DNA of 64,000 nt from Paraburkholderia solitsugae (GTDB lineage Bacteria; Pseudomonadota; Gammaproteobacteria; Burkholderiales; Burkholderiaceae), in assembly GCF_013177695.1 (NCBI RefSeq), contig NZ_WOEY01000130.1, positions 1 through 64,000 on the forward strand, in the 5' to 3' direction. Positions 17,625-28,120 of the stretch are shown in pieces. The notes under the pieces were generated by a model. That model was not told the DNA's origin, made no database searches, and saw nothing but the letters and a program-made list of their open reading frames with translations. Position 1 is the stretch's first letter, and the number at the start of each line of letters is the position of its first letter. The position numbers and the translations under genes were made by a program.

Positions 17625-18749
17625 TCAGTTGTTGTAAAGCGTGCTCGCCAGATAGCTTTGACGCAACTCGCGCATCGCTACCGACAGAATGGCGCTGACC
17701 GGTAACGCCAGCAACACGCCGAAAAAGCCGAACAGCTGGCCGAACGCGAGCAACGCGAAGATAACCGCGAGCGGGTGCAGGCCGATCCGTTCGCCGACGA
17801 GGCGCGGCGTGAGATAAAAGCTCTCCACGATCTGACCGACGCCGTAAATCAATGCGACGGCGCCGAAGCCGTACCAGTCGCCGAACTGTAGCAGTGCCGC
17901 GAGCAGCGCCAGCGCGAGCCCGGTTGCGAAACCGATGTACGGGATGAACACGGCAAGGCCCGTGAAAATACCCACCGGCAGCGCGATCTCGAAGCCGGCG
18001 ACGGTCAGCGCAATCGCATAATAGACCGCGAGCACTGCCATCACGAGCAACTGGCCGCGCAGGTATTGCGACAGCATCTGGTCCATGTCGCGCGCGAGTT
18101 GCAGCGTCTTGTCGAGCCAGCGGCGCGGCACCACGATCTGCATGCGCGCGAGCATGCGGTTCCAGTCGTACAGCAGATAAAACAGCACGAGCGGCACCAT
18201 CACGAGGTTGCCGACCACCGTCATCATCACGTTGCCGCTGGTGCGAACGGACGTCCACACATACAGCGCGACTTGTTGCGCGCTGCCTTCGAGCTGCCCC
18301 ATCACCAGATCGCGGATACTGGCGAAATCGAGCGAGTCGGCAAGGCCCAGCATGGCAAGCTTGGGCTGCAGCCAGGCGCTCACGTGTGCAAAAAGCACGG
18401 GCACTTGTTGCTTCAGCTGCGGGCCTTCTTTCTGGATGACGGCCAGCACCAGCAGCACGAGCAGCGTCATCAGCAACGAGAACAGCAGCATCATCAGCAA
18501 GGCGGCGAGTCCGCGCGGCACACGGCGGCGCACCATCCACGCGACACCCGGTTGCAGAATGTACGCGAGAATGGCGCCGAGCAGGAACGGCGTGAGGACC
18601 GGACTCAGTAGCCAGAGCAGAATGCCGACAACCAGCGCGATCGCCAGCCAGATGAAGGCGCGGCGCTGCACAGGCGTCAGGATCGAGGAGTTCTGTTGCA
18701 AAGTTGTTTCCCAGGTGTCGTCCCGACCGGAAGATTCAGGATGATTCAA
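17625..18749 (-). CDS. AI-2E/PerM family transporter
   Basis: This integral inner-membrane protein belongs to the AI-2E transporter (PerM/UPF0118) family. The 374-residue product has hydrophobic segments at about residues 30-80 (two), 90-105, then a soluble stretch, and several more between 190 and 350. The conserved region near GYFIGFATGL is represented by IFTGLAVFIPYIGFATGL. The gene is divergent from purM, with only 62 bp between starts, and precedes hda on the same strand. The transported substrate is unknown. Confidence 0.88.
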   Translation of the reverse strand: MNHPESSGRDDTWETTLQQNSSILTPVQRRAFIWLAIALVVGILLWLLSPVLTPFLLGAILAYILQPGVAWMVRRRVPRGLAALLMMLLFSLLMTLLVLLVLAVIQKEGPQLKQQVPVLFAHVSAWLQPKLAMLGLADSLDFASIRDLVMGQLEGSAQQVALYVWTSVRTSGNVMMTVVGNLVMVPLVLFYLLYDWNRMLARMQIVVPRRWLDKTLQLARDMDQMLSQYLRGQLLVMAVLAVYYAIALTVAGFEIALPVGIFTGLAVFIPYIGFATGLALALLAALLQFGDWYGFGAVALIYGVGQIVESFYLTPRLVGERIGLHPLAVIFALLAFGQLFGFFGVLLALPVSAILSVAMRELRQSYLASTLYNN

Positions 18750-18811
18750 ATTCCAGCCAGACGGCCGGCATCGGGTAAAATCGCATTTTACCGACCTTCT
18801 TGCCCTTCCCC

Positions 18812-19867
18812 ATGAATCAACCGAAATCCGCCCCTGACGCCCAAGGGTTGTCGTATCGCGACGCCGGCGTGGACATCGACGCGGGCGACGCCCTTGTTGA
18901 CGCGATCAAGCCCTTTGCCAAAAAGACGATGCGCGACGGCGTGCTGGGCGGCATCGGCGGGTTTGGCGCGCTGTTTGAAGTGCCGAAGAAGTACAAAGAA
19001 CCGGTGCTCGTGTCGGGCACGGACGGTGTCGGCACCAAGCTGCGCCTCGCGTTTCAACTGAACAAACACGACACCGTCGGCCAGGATCTGGTGGCGATGA
19101 GCGTCAACGACATTCTGGTGCAGGGCGCCGAGCCGCTGTTCTTCCTCGACTATTTCGCTTGCGGCAAGCTGGACGTCGCTACGGCGGCAACGGTCGTGAA
19201 GGGTATCGCGCATGGCTGCGAACTGTCCGGCTGCGCGCTGATCGGCGGCGAGACGGCTGAAATGCCGGGCATGTACCCGGACGGTGAATACGATCTGGCC
19301 GGATTTGCAGTCGGCGCGGTAGAAAAGAGCAAGATTATCGACGGCAGCACGATCGCCCCGGGCGATGTGGTGCTGGGGTTGGCTTCCAGCGGCATCCATT
19401 CGAACGGCTTTTCGCTGGTGCGCAAGATCATCGAGCGCGCGCAGCCGGATTTGAACGCGGATTTTGATGGCCGAACGCTCGCCGACGCGCTGATGGCGCC
19501 GACGCATATTTATGTGAAGCCTTTGCTGGCCTTGATGCAGCAGATCGCTGTGAAGGGTATGGCGCACATCACGGGCGGCGGGCTGGTCGAGAATATTCCG
19601 CGCGTTCTGCGTGAAGGCCTGACGGCTGAGCTGGATCACACTAGCTGGCCGATGCCGCCGCTGTTCTCGTGGCTGCAGAAGCACGGCGGCGTGGCGGATG
19701 CGGAAATGCACCGCGTGTTCAACTGCGGGATCGGGATGGCGGTGGTGGTTTCCGCCGCTGATGCCGACGCTGCGATCGCGTCTTTGTCGGCTGCTGGCGA
19801 GCAGGTCTGGAAGATCGGCGTGATTCGCGAGAGCGCGGCTGGTGAAGCTCAAACGGTAGTTATCTAA
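18812..19867 (+). CDS. purM: Phosphoribosylformylglycinamidine cyclo-ligase
   Basis: PurM (AIR synthetase) closes FGAM to aminoimidazole ribonucleotide with ATP in de novo purine synthesis. The 351-residue protein has the family core GVDIDAGDALVDAIKPFAK, the nucleotide-binding LVSGTDGVGTKLRLA, the stretch MSVNDILVQGAEPLFFLDY, and ALIGGETAEMPGMY. Length matches the family (about 345-350). The chosen ATG at 18812 has no strong Shine-Dalgarno; a TTG at 18800 would add four residues. It is isolated on the plus strand between divergent and convergent minus-strand genes. Confidence 0.97.
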   Translation: MNQPKSAPDAQGLSYRDAGVDIDAGDALVDAIKPFAKKTMRDGVLGGIGGFGALFEVPKKYKEPVLVSGTDGVGTKLRLAFQLNKHDTVGQDLVAMSVNDILVQGAEPLFFLDYFACGKLDVATAATVVKGIAHGCELSGCALIGGETAEMPGMYPDGEYDLAGFAVGAVEKSKIIDGSTIAPGDVVLGLASSGIHSNGFSLVRKIIERAQPDLNADFDGRTLADALMAPTHIYVKPLLALMQQIAVKGMAHITGGGLVENIPRVLREGLTAELDHTSWPMPPLFSWLQKHGGVADAEMHRVFNCGIGMAVVVSAADADAAIASLSAAGEQVWKIGVIRESAAGEAQTVVI

Positions 19868-19893
19868 CCAGCCAGCTTCACCCAAGGCTGGTT
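19866..19893 (+). terminator. Hairpin at the purM stop
   Basis: AACCAGCC (19866-19873) pairs with GGCTGGTT (19886-19893) around 12 bases. It begins inside the purM stop codon and is followed by only a short T-stretch. A second GC-rich hairpin (about 19896-19930) lies between it and the miaA stop. Together they separate the two converging genes. Confidence 0.55.
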
Positions 19894-19938
19894 TGCCTGC
19901 GCGGCGCACGGAAAGAAAGCGCCGCGCGGGCAAAAACC

Positions 19939-20886
19939 TCAAATCAGTTCTTCAATCAAGCTGACGACCTGCGCAGTCGCGCCAGGATCGCAGCAATCAA
20001 CCACAACCCGCTCTGTCATGCTGCGCAGCCACGTGAGTTGCCGCTTGCACAATTGCCGGGTAGCAAAGACCCCTTTATCCCGCATGGTCGAATAATCGAC
20101 CGCCCCGTCGAGATATTCCCAGACCTGCCGATACCCCACGCAGCGCATGGACGGCATCTCCGGTGACAAGTCCCCGCGCGCGCGCAATTTCACCACCTCG
20201 TCGATAAAGCCGTCGGCCAGCATGGCATCGAAGCGCTTTTCGATGCGCGCATGCAGCACGCTCCGGTCGGAAGGCTCAAGCGCAATCGGCACGAAACGCC
20301 ACACCAAAGCGGCGTCATCCGTGCGAGCGGGTGCCGCCAGCAACGCGGACATCGCTTGCCCGGTCAGCATGAAAACTTCGAGCGCCCGCTGAATTCGCTG
20401 CGAATCGTTCGGCGCGAGTCGCGCAGCCGTAACGGGATCGACAGTGGCAAGCCGCGCATGCATCGCCGGCCAGCCGTCACGTGCGGCGTCGGCATCGAGC
20501 GTCGCACGCACGTCGGCATCGGCGGTGGGCAGGTCGTTGAGTCCCTGAGTGAGCGCCTTGTAGTACAGCATGGTCCCGCCGACCAATAACGGCAGCCGCC
20601 CGCGCGCACTGATCTCGCCGATCAGGCGCAACGCATCGCTGCGAAATTCCGCCGCCGAATACGCGTTGGCCGGATCGACGATATCGATCAGATGATGCGG
20701 TGCCACCGCGCGTTCTTCCGGCGTCGGCTTGGCGGTGCCGATATCCATCTCGCGATACACCAGCGCCGAATCGACACTGATGATTTCCACCGGCCGCCGT
20801 ACGGCCAGCGCCAGCGCGGCGGCGGTTTTGCCGGATGCGGTGGGGCCGAGCAGGCAAGGGACTGTCGTGGGGGCGCGAGAAGTCAT
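19939..20886 (-). CDS. miaA: tRNA dimethylallyltransferase
   Basis: MiaA prenylates A37 of tRNAs reading UNN codons. The 315-residue protein has the P-loop LLGPTASGKTAAALALA near residue 10, the substrate loop ISVDSALVYREMDIGTAKPT, and ALEVFMLTG with the preceding SQRIQRA motif. The C-terminal part has the tRNA-contact segment GYRQVWEYLDG and the KRQLTWLR motif. Length and motifs are canonical. It lies 43 bp downstream of mutL on the same strand, the common mutL-miaA order (often followed by hfq, which is not here because purM intervenes). Confidence 0.96.
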   Translation of the reverse strand: MTSRAPTTVPCLLGPTASGKTAAALALAVRRPVEIISVDSALVYREMDIGTAKPTPEERAVAPHHLIDIVDPANAYSAAEFRSDALRLIGEISARGRLPLLVGGTMLYYKALTQGLNDLPTADADVRATLDADAARDGWPAMHARLATVDPVTAARLAPNDSQRIQRALEVFMLTGQAMSALLAAPARTDDAALVWRFVPIALEPSDRSVLHARIEKRFDAMLADGFIDEVVKLRARGDLSPEMPSMRCVGYRQVWEYLDGAVDYSTMRDKGVFATRQLCKRQLTWLRSMTERVVVDCCDPGATAQVVSLIEELI

Positions 20887-20929
20887 CGGCAGGACGGCGC
20901 GCGCCGGATAAGCGTAATCAGGTGCACCG

Positions 20930-22972
<2,043 letters not shown>

Positions 22973-23144
22973 GGCGAAATTATAGCGATTCGGCGCGAGC
23001 AGTTTTTTTATCGCAACGGGGCACTTTCGGTATCATGACGCGGTCAATTTCCGGCGGCGAGCACGCGCTCGCTGCGCATCACCGGCAAGGCTGCTGACGC
23101 CGCCGTTCCCGCCACGGTCATATTCGCTTAATAAAGGACGCTTT

Positions 23145-23819
23145 TTGGACACGTTGCTACACTTCGTCAACCTTGTCTTGCATATCGACAAGTTTCTGGG
23201 CGACTTCATTCACGTGTACGGCACCTGGGTCTACGCGGTGCTGTTTCTTATCGTGTTCTGTGAAACCGGGCTGGTCGTTCTGCCTTTTCTGCCAGGCGAT
23301 TCCCTGCTGTTCATCGGCGGCGCGTTCTGCGCGAGCGGTGAAATGAATCTCGGCCTGCTGATCGTGCTGCTGCTTGTTGCGGCGGTCGCCGGCAATACGG
23401 TCAACTACATGATTGGGCGGGCCATCGGACCACGGGTGTTCAATTCGCACATCCCTTTCCTTGAGCGCTTCCTCGATCGCGCCGCGCTGCAGAAGACCCA
23501 TAACTTCTATGAAAAGCATGGCGGCAAGACGATCGTCCTGGCGCGTTTCATTCCGGTGGTGCGCACCTTCGCGCCGTTCGTTGCCGGCGCATCGGAGATG
23601 ACGGTTAGCCGGTTCCAGTTGTTCAATATCCTTGGCGCGCTGTTGTGGGTATTGCTGCTGGTGTTGCTCGGCTACTTCTTCGGCAACATTCCGTTCATCC
23701 GTCAATATCTGAATGTGATCGTGCTGGTGGGTATCGGCGCGGCGGTGGTGCCGGTTCTGCTTGGCGCGCTGTGGAAAGTGACGCGTAAGAACGCCGCGGC
23801 CAAGCCGGGTAGCCGCTGA
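23145..23819 (+). CDS. DedA family inner-membrane protein
   Basis: DedA-family proteins are inner-membrane flippase-like proteins thought to move polyprenyl phosphate or lipids and to affect envelope and drug resistance. The 224-residue protein has hydrophobic segments near residues 25-50, 60-85, 140-165, 175-195 and 200-215. It carries the family motif GRFIP-type segment ARFIPVVRTFAPFVAG and a preceding LPFLPGDSLLF. I accept the TTG start at 23145 because AAGGAC sits six bases upstream. It stands alone on the plus strand, divergent from mutL, and ends at a strong terminator. Confidence 0.92.
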   Translation: MDTLLHFVNLVLHIDKFLGDFIHVYGTWVYAVLFLIVFCETGLVVLPFLPGDSLLFIGGAFCASGEMNLGLLIVLLLVAAVAGNTVNYMIGRAIGPRVFNSHIPFLERFLDRAALQKTHNFYEKHGGKTIVLARFIPVVRTFAPFVAGASEMTVSRFQLFNILGALLWVLLLVLLGYFFGNIPFIRQYLNVIVLVGIGAAVVPVLLGALWKVTRKNAAAKPGSR

Positions 23820-23848
23820 CGCCTCGCGTAGTATGAAGCTAGACGAAC

Positions 23849-23880
23849 AAACGGCGTCGCGAATCTCGCGACGCCGTTTT
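23849..23880 (+). terminator. Intrinsic terminator of dedA (possibly bidirectional)
   Basis: ACGGCGTCGCGA (23851-23862) pairs with TCGCGACGCCGT (23866-23877), a 12-bp stem with a three-base loop, followed by TTTTCG. It lies between the converging dedA and the mechanosensitive channel gene, so it may also serve the other strand. Confidence 0.85.
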
Positions 23881-23988
23881 CGTTTGGTGCGGTCTGGTTC
23901 CCGATGAGTTGGACCGTTGAGGCAGCGAAGAAATGCTTCACCTTAGCGAGCGTCAACCTCAGTCCAGAGCGCTAAGCTCCGATCGTGC

Positions 23989-24801
23989 TCAACTGACGAT
24001 ACGCGGCGCAAGCGGCGTTTCCGGTGTCGGATAACCTGCATCCTTGAATGTCTGGATGATCGAGCGGTTGGTGTCGAAGTAGACCTGCCAGTAATGGTCG
24101 GTGTGCGTGTAGGGCCGCACGCACAGCAACGGTCCTTCCGGCGTGAAGCTCAGCACTTCGATATCCGGTGCAGGACTCTCGGCCACGTTAGGAATCTGCG
24201 TAACGGCCGCCTTCAGCCGGCTCATCGCATCCGTAGGATCGACGCCGTTCGCAATCTTCGCGGTCAGCTCGACGCGCCGCACCGGCAATGCGCTGTAGTT
24301 CGAGATTGTGTCCGAAAAGATCTTGTTGTTGCCCACGATGGTTACTACATTGTCCGGCGTCACGATGGTCGTGCCGAACAGCCCCAGTTCCGAGACCGTG
24401 CCCGTGACACCGCCCGCCATGACGAAATCGCCCACCTTGAACGGCCGTAGCACCTGCATGAAGATGCCTGCCGCGAAGTGGGCGAGCAAGCCGCCCCATG
24501 CGGTGCCGATTGCAAGACCGAGGCCGGCGAGCAAGGCGGCGAACGAGGTAGTCTGGACGCCGAACACTTGCAGGATCGCGAGGATCAGCAGCAGGTTCAG
24601 CAGCGCGCCGAGAATCGAACCGAGGTAGTGAGCGAGGGTTGGATCGACGCGGCCGTTTTTCGCCAGCAGTTTGCGAAGCAGGCCGGTGATCAGGCCAATG
24701 ACCCAGCGGCCGACGACCCACAAGACAATCGCGCCGAGTACCTTGGTGCCGAGGTCGATGCCTCGAGTCATGATGAACACGCGTACGGTATCGAGATCCA
24801 A
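23989..24801 (-). CDS. Small-conductance mechanosensitive channel (MscS family)
   Basis: This inner-membrane channel opens on membrane tension to release solutes after osmotic downshock. The 270-residue protein has three hydrophobic segments (about residues 18-40, 60-82, 85-110). The MscS pore-lining and Sm-like region follows, with TAWGGLLAHFAAGIF and RPFKVGDFV and then the beta domain starting TVSELGLFGTTI. The start is a TTG at 24801, supported by GAGGAAC about seven bases upstream. Length (about 270-290) is typical of the minimal MscS. It converges on dedA. Confidence 0.94.
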   Translation of the reverse strand: MDLDTVRVFIMTRGIDLGTKVLGAIVLWVVGRWVIGLITGLLRKLLAKNGRVDPTLAHYLGSILGALLNLLLILAILQVFGVQTTSFAALLAGLGLAIGTAWGGLLAHFAAGIFMQVLRPFKVGDFVMAGGVTGTVSELGLFGTTIVTPDNVVTIVGNNKIFSDTISNYSALPVRRVELTAKIANGVDPTDAMSRLKAAVTQIPNVAESPAPDIEVLSFTPEGPLLCVRPYTHTDHYWQVYFDTNRSIIQTFKDAGYPTPETPLAPRIVS

Positions 24802-24994
24802 GATGTTCCTCGCTGGTTAAGTTGCCTTCGACTGATTGAACGACGGTAGTGCAATACAGCGGCAAATGCCCGGCAGCGGGCGCAGACGGTAACTCTCAAT
24901 CTTCGGAAGTTATACGCGACGGCGCGCGCAGACGCAAGGTCCGTTCCCGTTGATGATGCGGATTGCGTGAAGGAAGAAAACGGACCGCGTGGGA

Positions 24995-25366
24995 TTACAT
25001 CGGCAGATGTGATTCGGAGTACGAGGACGTGCGAATGACCAGCGTGTTGTTGTTCGTTTTGGCGGCGCGCGCGCGACGTGCTGCGTACTGCCACGCTAAC
25101 GCTGCAATGGCCGCCAGCACGTACGAGCTGTCGCGTTCGAAGAATGCGCTCGACGTGCTGAAATGGCCATAGCGGCTCTGCGCGTCGGCGAACACGAGAA
25201 AAGTCAGCGCGGCGTCGAGCAGCAAGGCCGCCAAGGCCAGCGCGACGAAAATATGCGCGCCATTGAGCGCGGCGCCGGGTACGAGCCGGTTGCACAGATG
25301 ACACACGCACAGCACGATAGCCAGCAAAGTTAGGTTCGAGACGAGGTCGAACAGAAAATTGGTCAT
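24995..25366 (-). CDS. Small integral membrane protein, 123 aa
   Basis: I do not recognise a family. From ATG 25366 the product starts MTNFLFDLVSN. It has three hydrophobic segments, about residues 6-26 (TLLAIVLCVCHLC), 36-60 (IFVALALAALLLDAALTF) and 80-98 (YVLAAIAALAWQYAA). A polar C-terminal tail is rich in Ser, Asn and Arg. The longer frame to 25459 adds an unremarkable N-terminus. The gene is on the same strand as mscS, about 190 bp upstream of it, so it may or may not be cotranscribed. Confidence 0.5.
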   Translation of the reverse strand: MTNFLFDLVSNLTLLAIVLCVCHLCNRLVPGAALNGAHIFVALALAALLLDAALTFLVFADAQSRYGHFSTSSAFFERDSSYVLAAIAALAWQYAARRARAAKTNNNTLVIRTSSYSESHLPM

Positions 25367-25649
25367 GGTGACGGAATGAACGCGCAGGGATCTGCGGTGT
25401 TGCCAAAGCGTCTGCTCACGCAGCGTTGCAGCGTGATTCGCAGAATCGGCGGCGATCATTGCACGTCTTTACATCTCAATAAATGTCAATGTTCGGAGTC
25501 CGTTGTATCTGTTCAGAATCGAAGAGGCGTGATGTAGGAATGTCCTCGTCCTTGCCTGCGTCATGATGATAGGCGCTGTGAGAATGTTTCACGCCCGTGC
25601 GAAAGACCGGGGCGATATCGCTTCGATTCCGTCGGTGTCGCGCGTCACA
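25367..25649. other. Intergenic interval without supported gene
   Basis: This interval separates the small membrane protein gene from the broken outer-membrane gene. The part near 25460-25530 is AT-richer (for example catctcaataaatgtcaatgttcgg). I see no open frame with a ribosome site and no clear terminator. A promoter for the membrane protein gene is likely to lie here. Confidence 0.4.
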
Positions 25650-26309
25650 TCAGAAGTGGTACGAAAGGCCAATTTGCAGCGTCGGATACCACCGATAGGG
25701 CGAGGCTTTGTCCCTCAGTTGTTGCAAGCCGGTCGCGATGATCTCCTGGCACATGGCGGGACCCGCGGCCTGAGTCAGAGCCGGCGACAACGTATAGGAC
25801 GAGCGCGGTACGCCATAAGCGACGCCGAGATCGACCACCAGGCCGAATCCTTTGGCTGCGGGTTGCAAGCCGTAGCCCACGCCCAGATAAGGCATCACGG
25901 TAGGGTACTTGACGGTGGCGGTCGCATATTCGCCCGGAAAGGCCGGCGTGGTCGTGCCTTTGAATGTGTAGGTGCCGTTCGTGGGAACGGAATTGCCGCT
26001 GACCTCATCGTCCGTGAAGCGAAGGCCGGCGGTGACGCGAAAGCCGCTGTTCGACCACGGGAACAGATCGCCGTAGAGACCTCCCTAGCGAAGACGCACG
26101 CTGTCGTCATAGCGATTTCCGCCTACCGTAAAGTCATGCGAGAGGTTGATCGCGTTGAAGTCCGCGTGTATGCCGGACCAGGACGTGACGCTCAGCGCCG
26201 CGCCGATGCCAACTCCGAGCGTTCCGCCCTCGATGAATACTTCCTGAGCGTGCGACGTTTCGATCGAGATTGCCAAACCTGCTACCCAGATTACTTTTGC
26301 AGTGTTCAT
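25650..26309 (-). pseudogene. Outer-membrane beta-barrel protein, interrupted by an amber codon
   Basis: The frame starts MNTAKVIWVAGLAIS with a signal peptide and cleavage near SHA-QEV. After 74 codons it meets a TAG (26085-26087), then stays in the same frame through GGLYGDLFPWSNSGFRV, YLGVGYGLQP, and DLGVAYGVPRSS. It ends SYHF with the C-terminal aromatic typical of outer-membrane barrels. The family looks like the OmpW/CarO-like small barrels. A single CAG-to-TAG change would explain the break. It may be a recent pseudogene, a read-through gene, or a sequencing error; the intact frame is otherwise 219 residues. Confidence 0.75.
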
Positions 26310-26490
26310 GGGCGCCCCCTGGGCGGTTGGGCAGCGGGGTCGTTTAGCCTGGCAGCCCTGTCTCCTGGTCTTTTTTTTGGGGCGCTCTTCCGGCACCGTG
26401 AAGCGATCATGCTTGCGCAAGACGTGGGCGGTCTGTGGGGTGCCGAACTATTTTGGGGATCGAGCGGGGAGGGCGATTCGCGGCCCACAA

Positions 26491-26529
26491 AAAGAAAAGG
26501 GCTTGCGACGCTGACGCGTGCAAGCCCTT
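26491..26529 (-). terminator. Intrinsic terminator after tRNA-Lys
   Basis: On the minus strand AAGGGCTTGC pairs with GCAAGCCCTT (26520-26529 with 26497-26506) around 13 bases, followed by TTCTTTTT. It lies 9 bp after the tRNA-Lys 3' end on the same strand. Confidence 0.85.
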
Positions 26530-26537
26530 GAATCTTT

Positions 26538-26613
26538 TGGTAGGCCGTACGGGATTCGAACCTGTGACCAACGGATTAAAAGTCCGCTGCTCTACCAGCT
26601 GAGCTAACGACCC
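26538..26613 (-). tRNA. tRNA-Lys (anticodon TTT)
   Basis: A 76-nt tRNA on the minus strand begins GGGTCGTTAGCTCAGC and has the anticodon stem-loop GACTTTTAATC with anticodon TTT. Its T arm is GGTTCGAATCC, and it ends with an encoded CCA. The acceptor stem pairs over seven positions with one G-U at the end. It is read as lysine. A strong terminator follows directly. Confidence 0.97.
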
Positions 26614-26697
26614 AAAAGAGAAGCGAGATTATAGCGATAGCACCGATGGGCTGTCAACCCATGGCGGTGAGTCGAGCTATCCGCACTTCAGATAGTG

Positions 26698-26728
26698 AAA
26701 AGCCCGAGGTATTACTACCCCGGGCTTT
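26698..26728 (-). terminator. Terminator of the tol-pal-cpoB operon
   Basis: On the minus strand AAAGCCCG at 26721-26728 (as its complement) pairs with the complementary sequence at 26699-26706 around a loop, followed by TTTTC. It is the end of the transcript from tolQ through cpoB and lies about 80 bp after the cpoB stop. Confidence 0.8.
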
Positions 26729-26808
26729 CCAGCGAGAGGCGCGCGTGGCTGTTGATTTGGAGACTGCGTGGCCACTGCGCGTTACGCCAACTGCTAAACC
26801 TTCTACGA

Positions 26809-27558
26809 CTACTTGATCTGCGACAGCTTGCTCTGAGCCGACTGCGCGACGTCCGAGCCGCCGTACTGCGCGACGATCTGCTCCAGCGTCTTCTTGGCCG
26901 CGGCCTTCTGACCTTGCTCGAGCTGATTGTTCGCAATCGCGAGCAGCGCATCCGGTGCGCGCGGATGCTGCGGGTAGTTCTTCACCACACCTTGCCAGGT
27001 CGCCGTCGAGCCCTTGTAGTCACGCAGCGCATACAGTGCGTTGCCGAGCCAGTACTGCGCGGTCGGCTGGTAAGGGCTGTTCGGATACTTGGAGATGAAG
27101 CTGCGGAACGACGCCGCCGCATTCTTGAAGTCGCCGTTGCGGAACAGCTGTGAAGCCGCGTTGAACGAATCGGTTTCACCCGGCTGCACCTCGCCCTGGA
27201 CGCCGTCCACCGTCTGTTGCTGCGGCTCGAATTTCTTCAGCCGCGTATCCAGATCGGTGTAGTAGTCCTTCTGCTGTTTTTGCAGCGTAACGAGTTGGTT
27301 GCCCATATCCTCGTTCTGCCCACGCAACGTCGCGACCTGCTGATTCAGCTGATCGAGGCGGTTGGACTGATCGAGGATCGTGCGCTGTGCGGCCGACAGT
27401 TGGCTCGACAGGCTATCAGTCTTCGATCGCAGATCGAGAATGGCCTGGCGGGCCTGATCGTCGTCGAAGATGCCCGCATGCGCGGGCACAGCCGCGAAGG
27501 CCGTGCCCGCGACGCAGGCCGCTGCGGCAAACCGCAGCCAGGAGAAACGATGCGTCAT
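26809..27558 (-). CDS. cpoB: Cell division coordinator CpoB (YbgF)
   Basis: CpoB is a periplasmic protein that coordinates the Tol-Pal machine with peptidoglycan synthesis during division. It has a signal peptide (AAAACVAGTAFAAVPAHA, cleavage near AHA-GIF). A coiled-coil region with LSSQLSAAQRTILDQSNRLD lies at about residues 35-110, and three TPR-like repeats fill the C-terminal half (YQPTAQYWLGNALYALRDY). I chose ATG 27558, which has AGGTGA at a good distance; GTG 27570 and ATG 27567 are also in frame. It is the last gene of the tol-pal run, 8-20 bp after pal. Confidence 0.92.
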   Translation of the reverse strand: MTHRFSWLRFAAAACVAGTAFAAVPAHAGIFDDDQARQAILDLRSKTDSLSSQLSAAQRTILDQSNRLDQLNQQVATLRGQNEDMGNQLVTLQKQQKDYYTDLDTRLKKFEPQQQTVDGVQGEVQPGETDSFNAASQLFRNGDFKNAAASFRSFISKYPNSPYQPTAQYWLGNALYALRDYKGSTATWQGVVKNYPQHPRAPDALLAIANNQLEQGQKAAAKKTLEQIVAQYGGSDVAQSAQSKLSQIK

Positions 27559-27577
27559 TCGGCTCATCACCTGTTAC

Positions 27578-28087
27578 TTACTGTTGGTACACGAGGTCGG
27601 CGCGGCGGTTTTGTGCCCACGACGATTCGTCATGACCGGTCGCCTGCGGCTTTTCCTTGCCGAGGCTCACGGCTTCCATTTGCGAGTCCGCCACGCCCAT
27701 CAGCGACAGCGAGCGGCGCACAGCTTCAGCGCGCTTCTGGCCGAGTGCCAGGTTGTACTCGCTGGTGCCGCGTTCGTCGGTGTTGCCCTGGATCAGGACG
27801 TGACGTTGCGGATGGCTCTTCAGGTATTGCGCGTGTTGTTGCAGCAGCGATTGGTAGTCGTCCTTGACCGAGTAGCTGTCGAAGTCGAAGTAGATGCTGC
27901 GCTTGGCGAGCGGGCTGTTCGGATCGTTCAGCGGATCGACGTTGACCTGAGCGACATCAGTCGGATTCGGTTGCGTCGAAACTGCACCACCCTTGTTAGC
28001 GTTTTCGTCGAGCTTGACGCCCGAGTGACATGCAGCCAGCGCACCGACCATCAATACGGCAAATGCGAAACGAAGTTTTGACATCAT
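27578..28087 (-). CDS. pal: Peptidoglycan-associated lipoprotein Pal
   Basis: Pal is an outer-membrane lipoprotein that binds peptidoglycan and TolB, tethering the envelope layers. The 169-residue protein has a lipobox GALAAC (Cys at residue 20). It has an OmpA-like domain with YFDFDSYSVKDDY and the peptidoglycan-binding signature GNTDERGTSEYNLALGQKRA. AAGGAGAG seven bases upstream of ATG 28087 sets the start. Length matches the family. It follows tolB by 33 bp. Confidence 0.97.
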   Translation of the reverse strand: MMSKLRFAFAVLMVGALAACHSGVKLDENANKGGAVSTQPNPTDVAQVNVDPLNDPNSPLAKRSIYFDFDSYSVKDDYQSLLQQHAQYLKSHPQRHVLIQGNTDERGTSEYNLALGQKRAEAVRRSLSLMGVADSQMEAVSLGKEKPQATGHDESSWAQNRRADLVYQQ

Positions 28088-28120
28088 TTTGTTACTCTCC
28101 TTGTGTTATTGCATCAACAA

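Noticed and set aside
25563..26531. A 322-codon plus-strand frame over the broken outer-membrane gene
   Set aside because: Although intact, it mirrors the minus-strand gene, which has a signal peptide, barrel motifs and a terminal Phe. It also runs up to the tRNA terminator.
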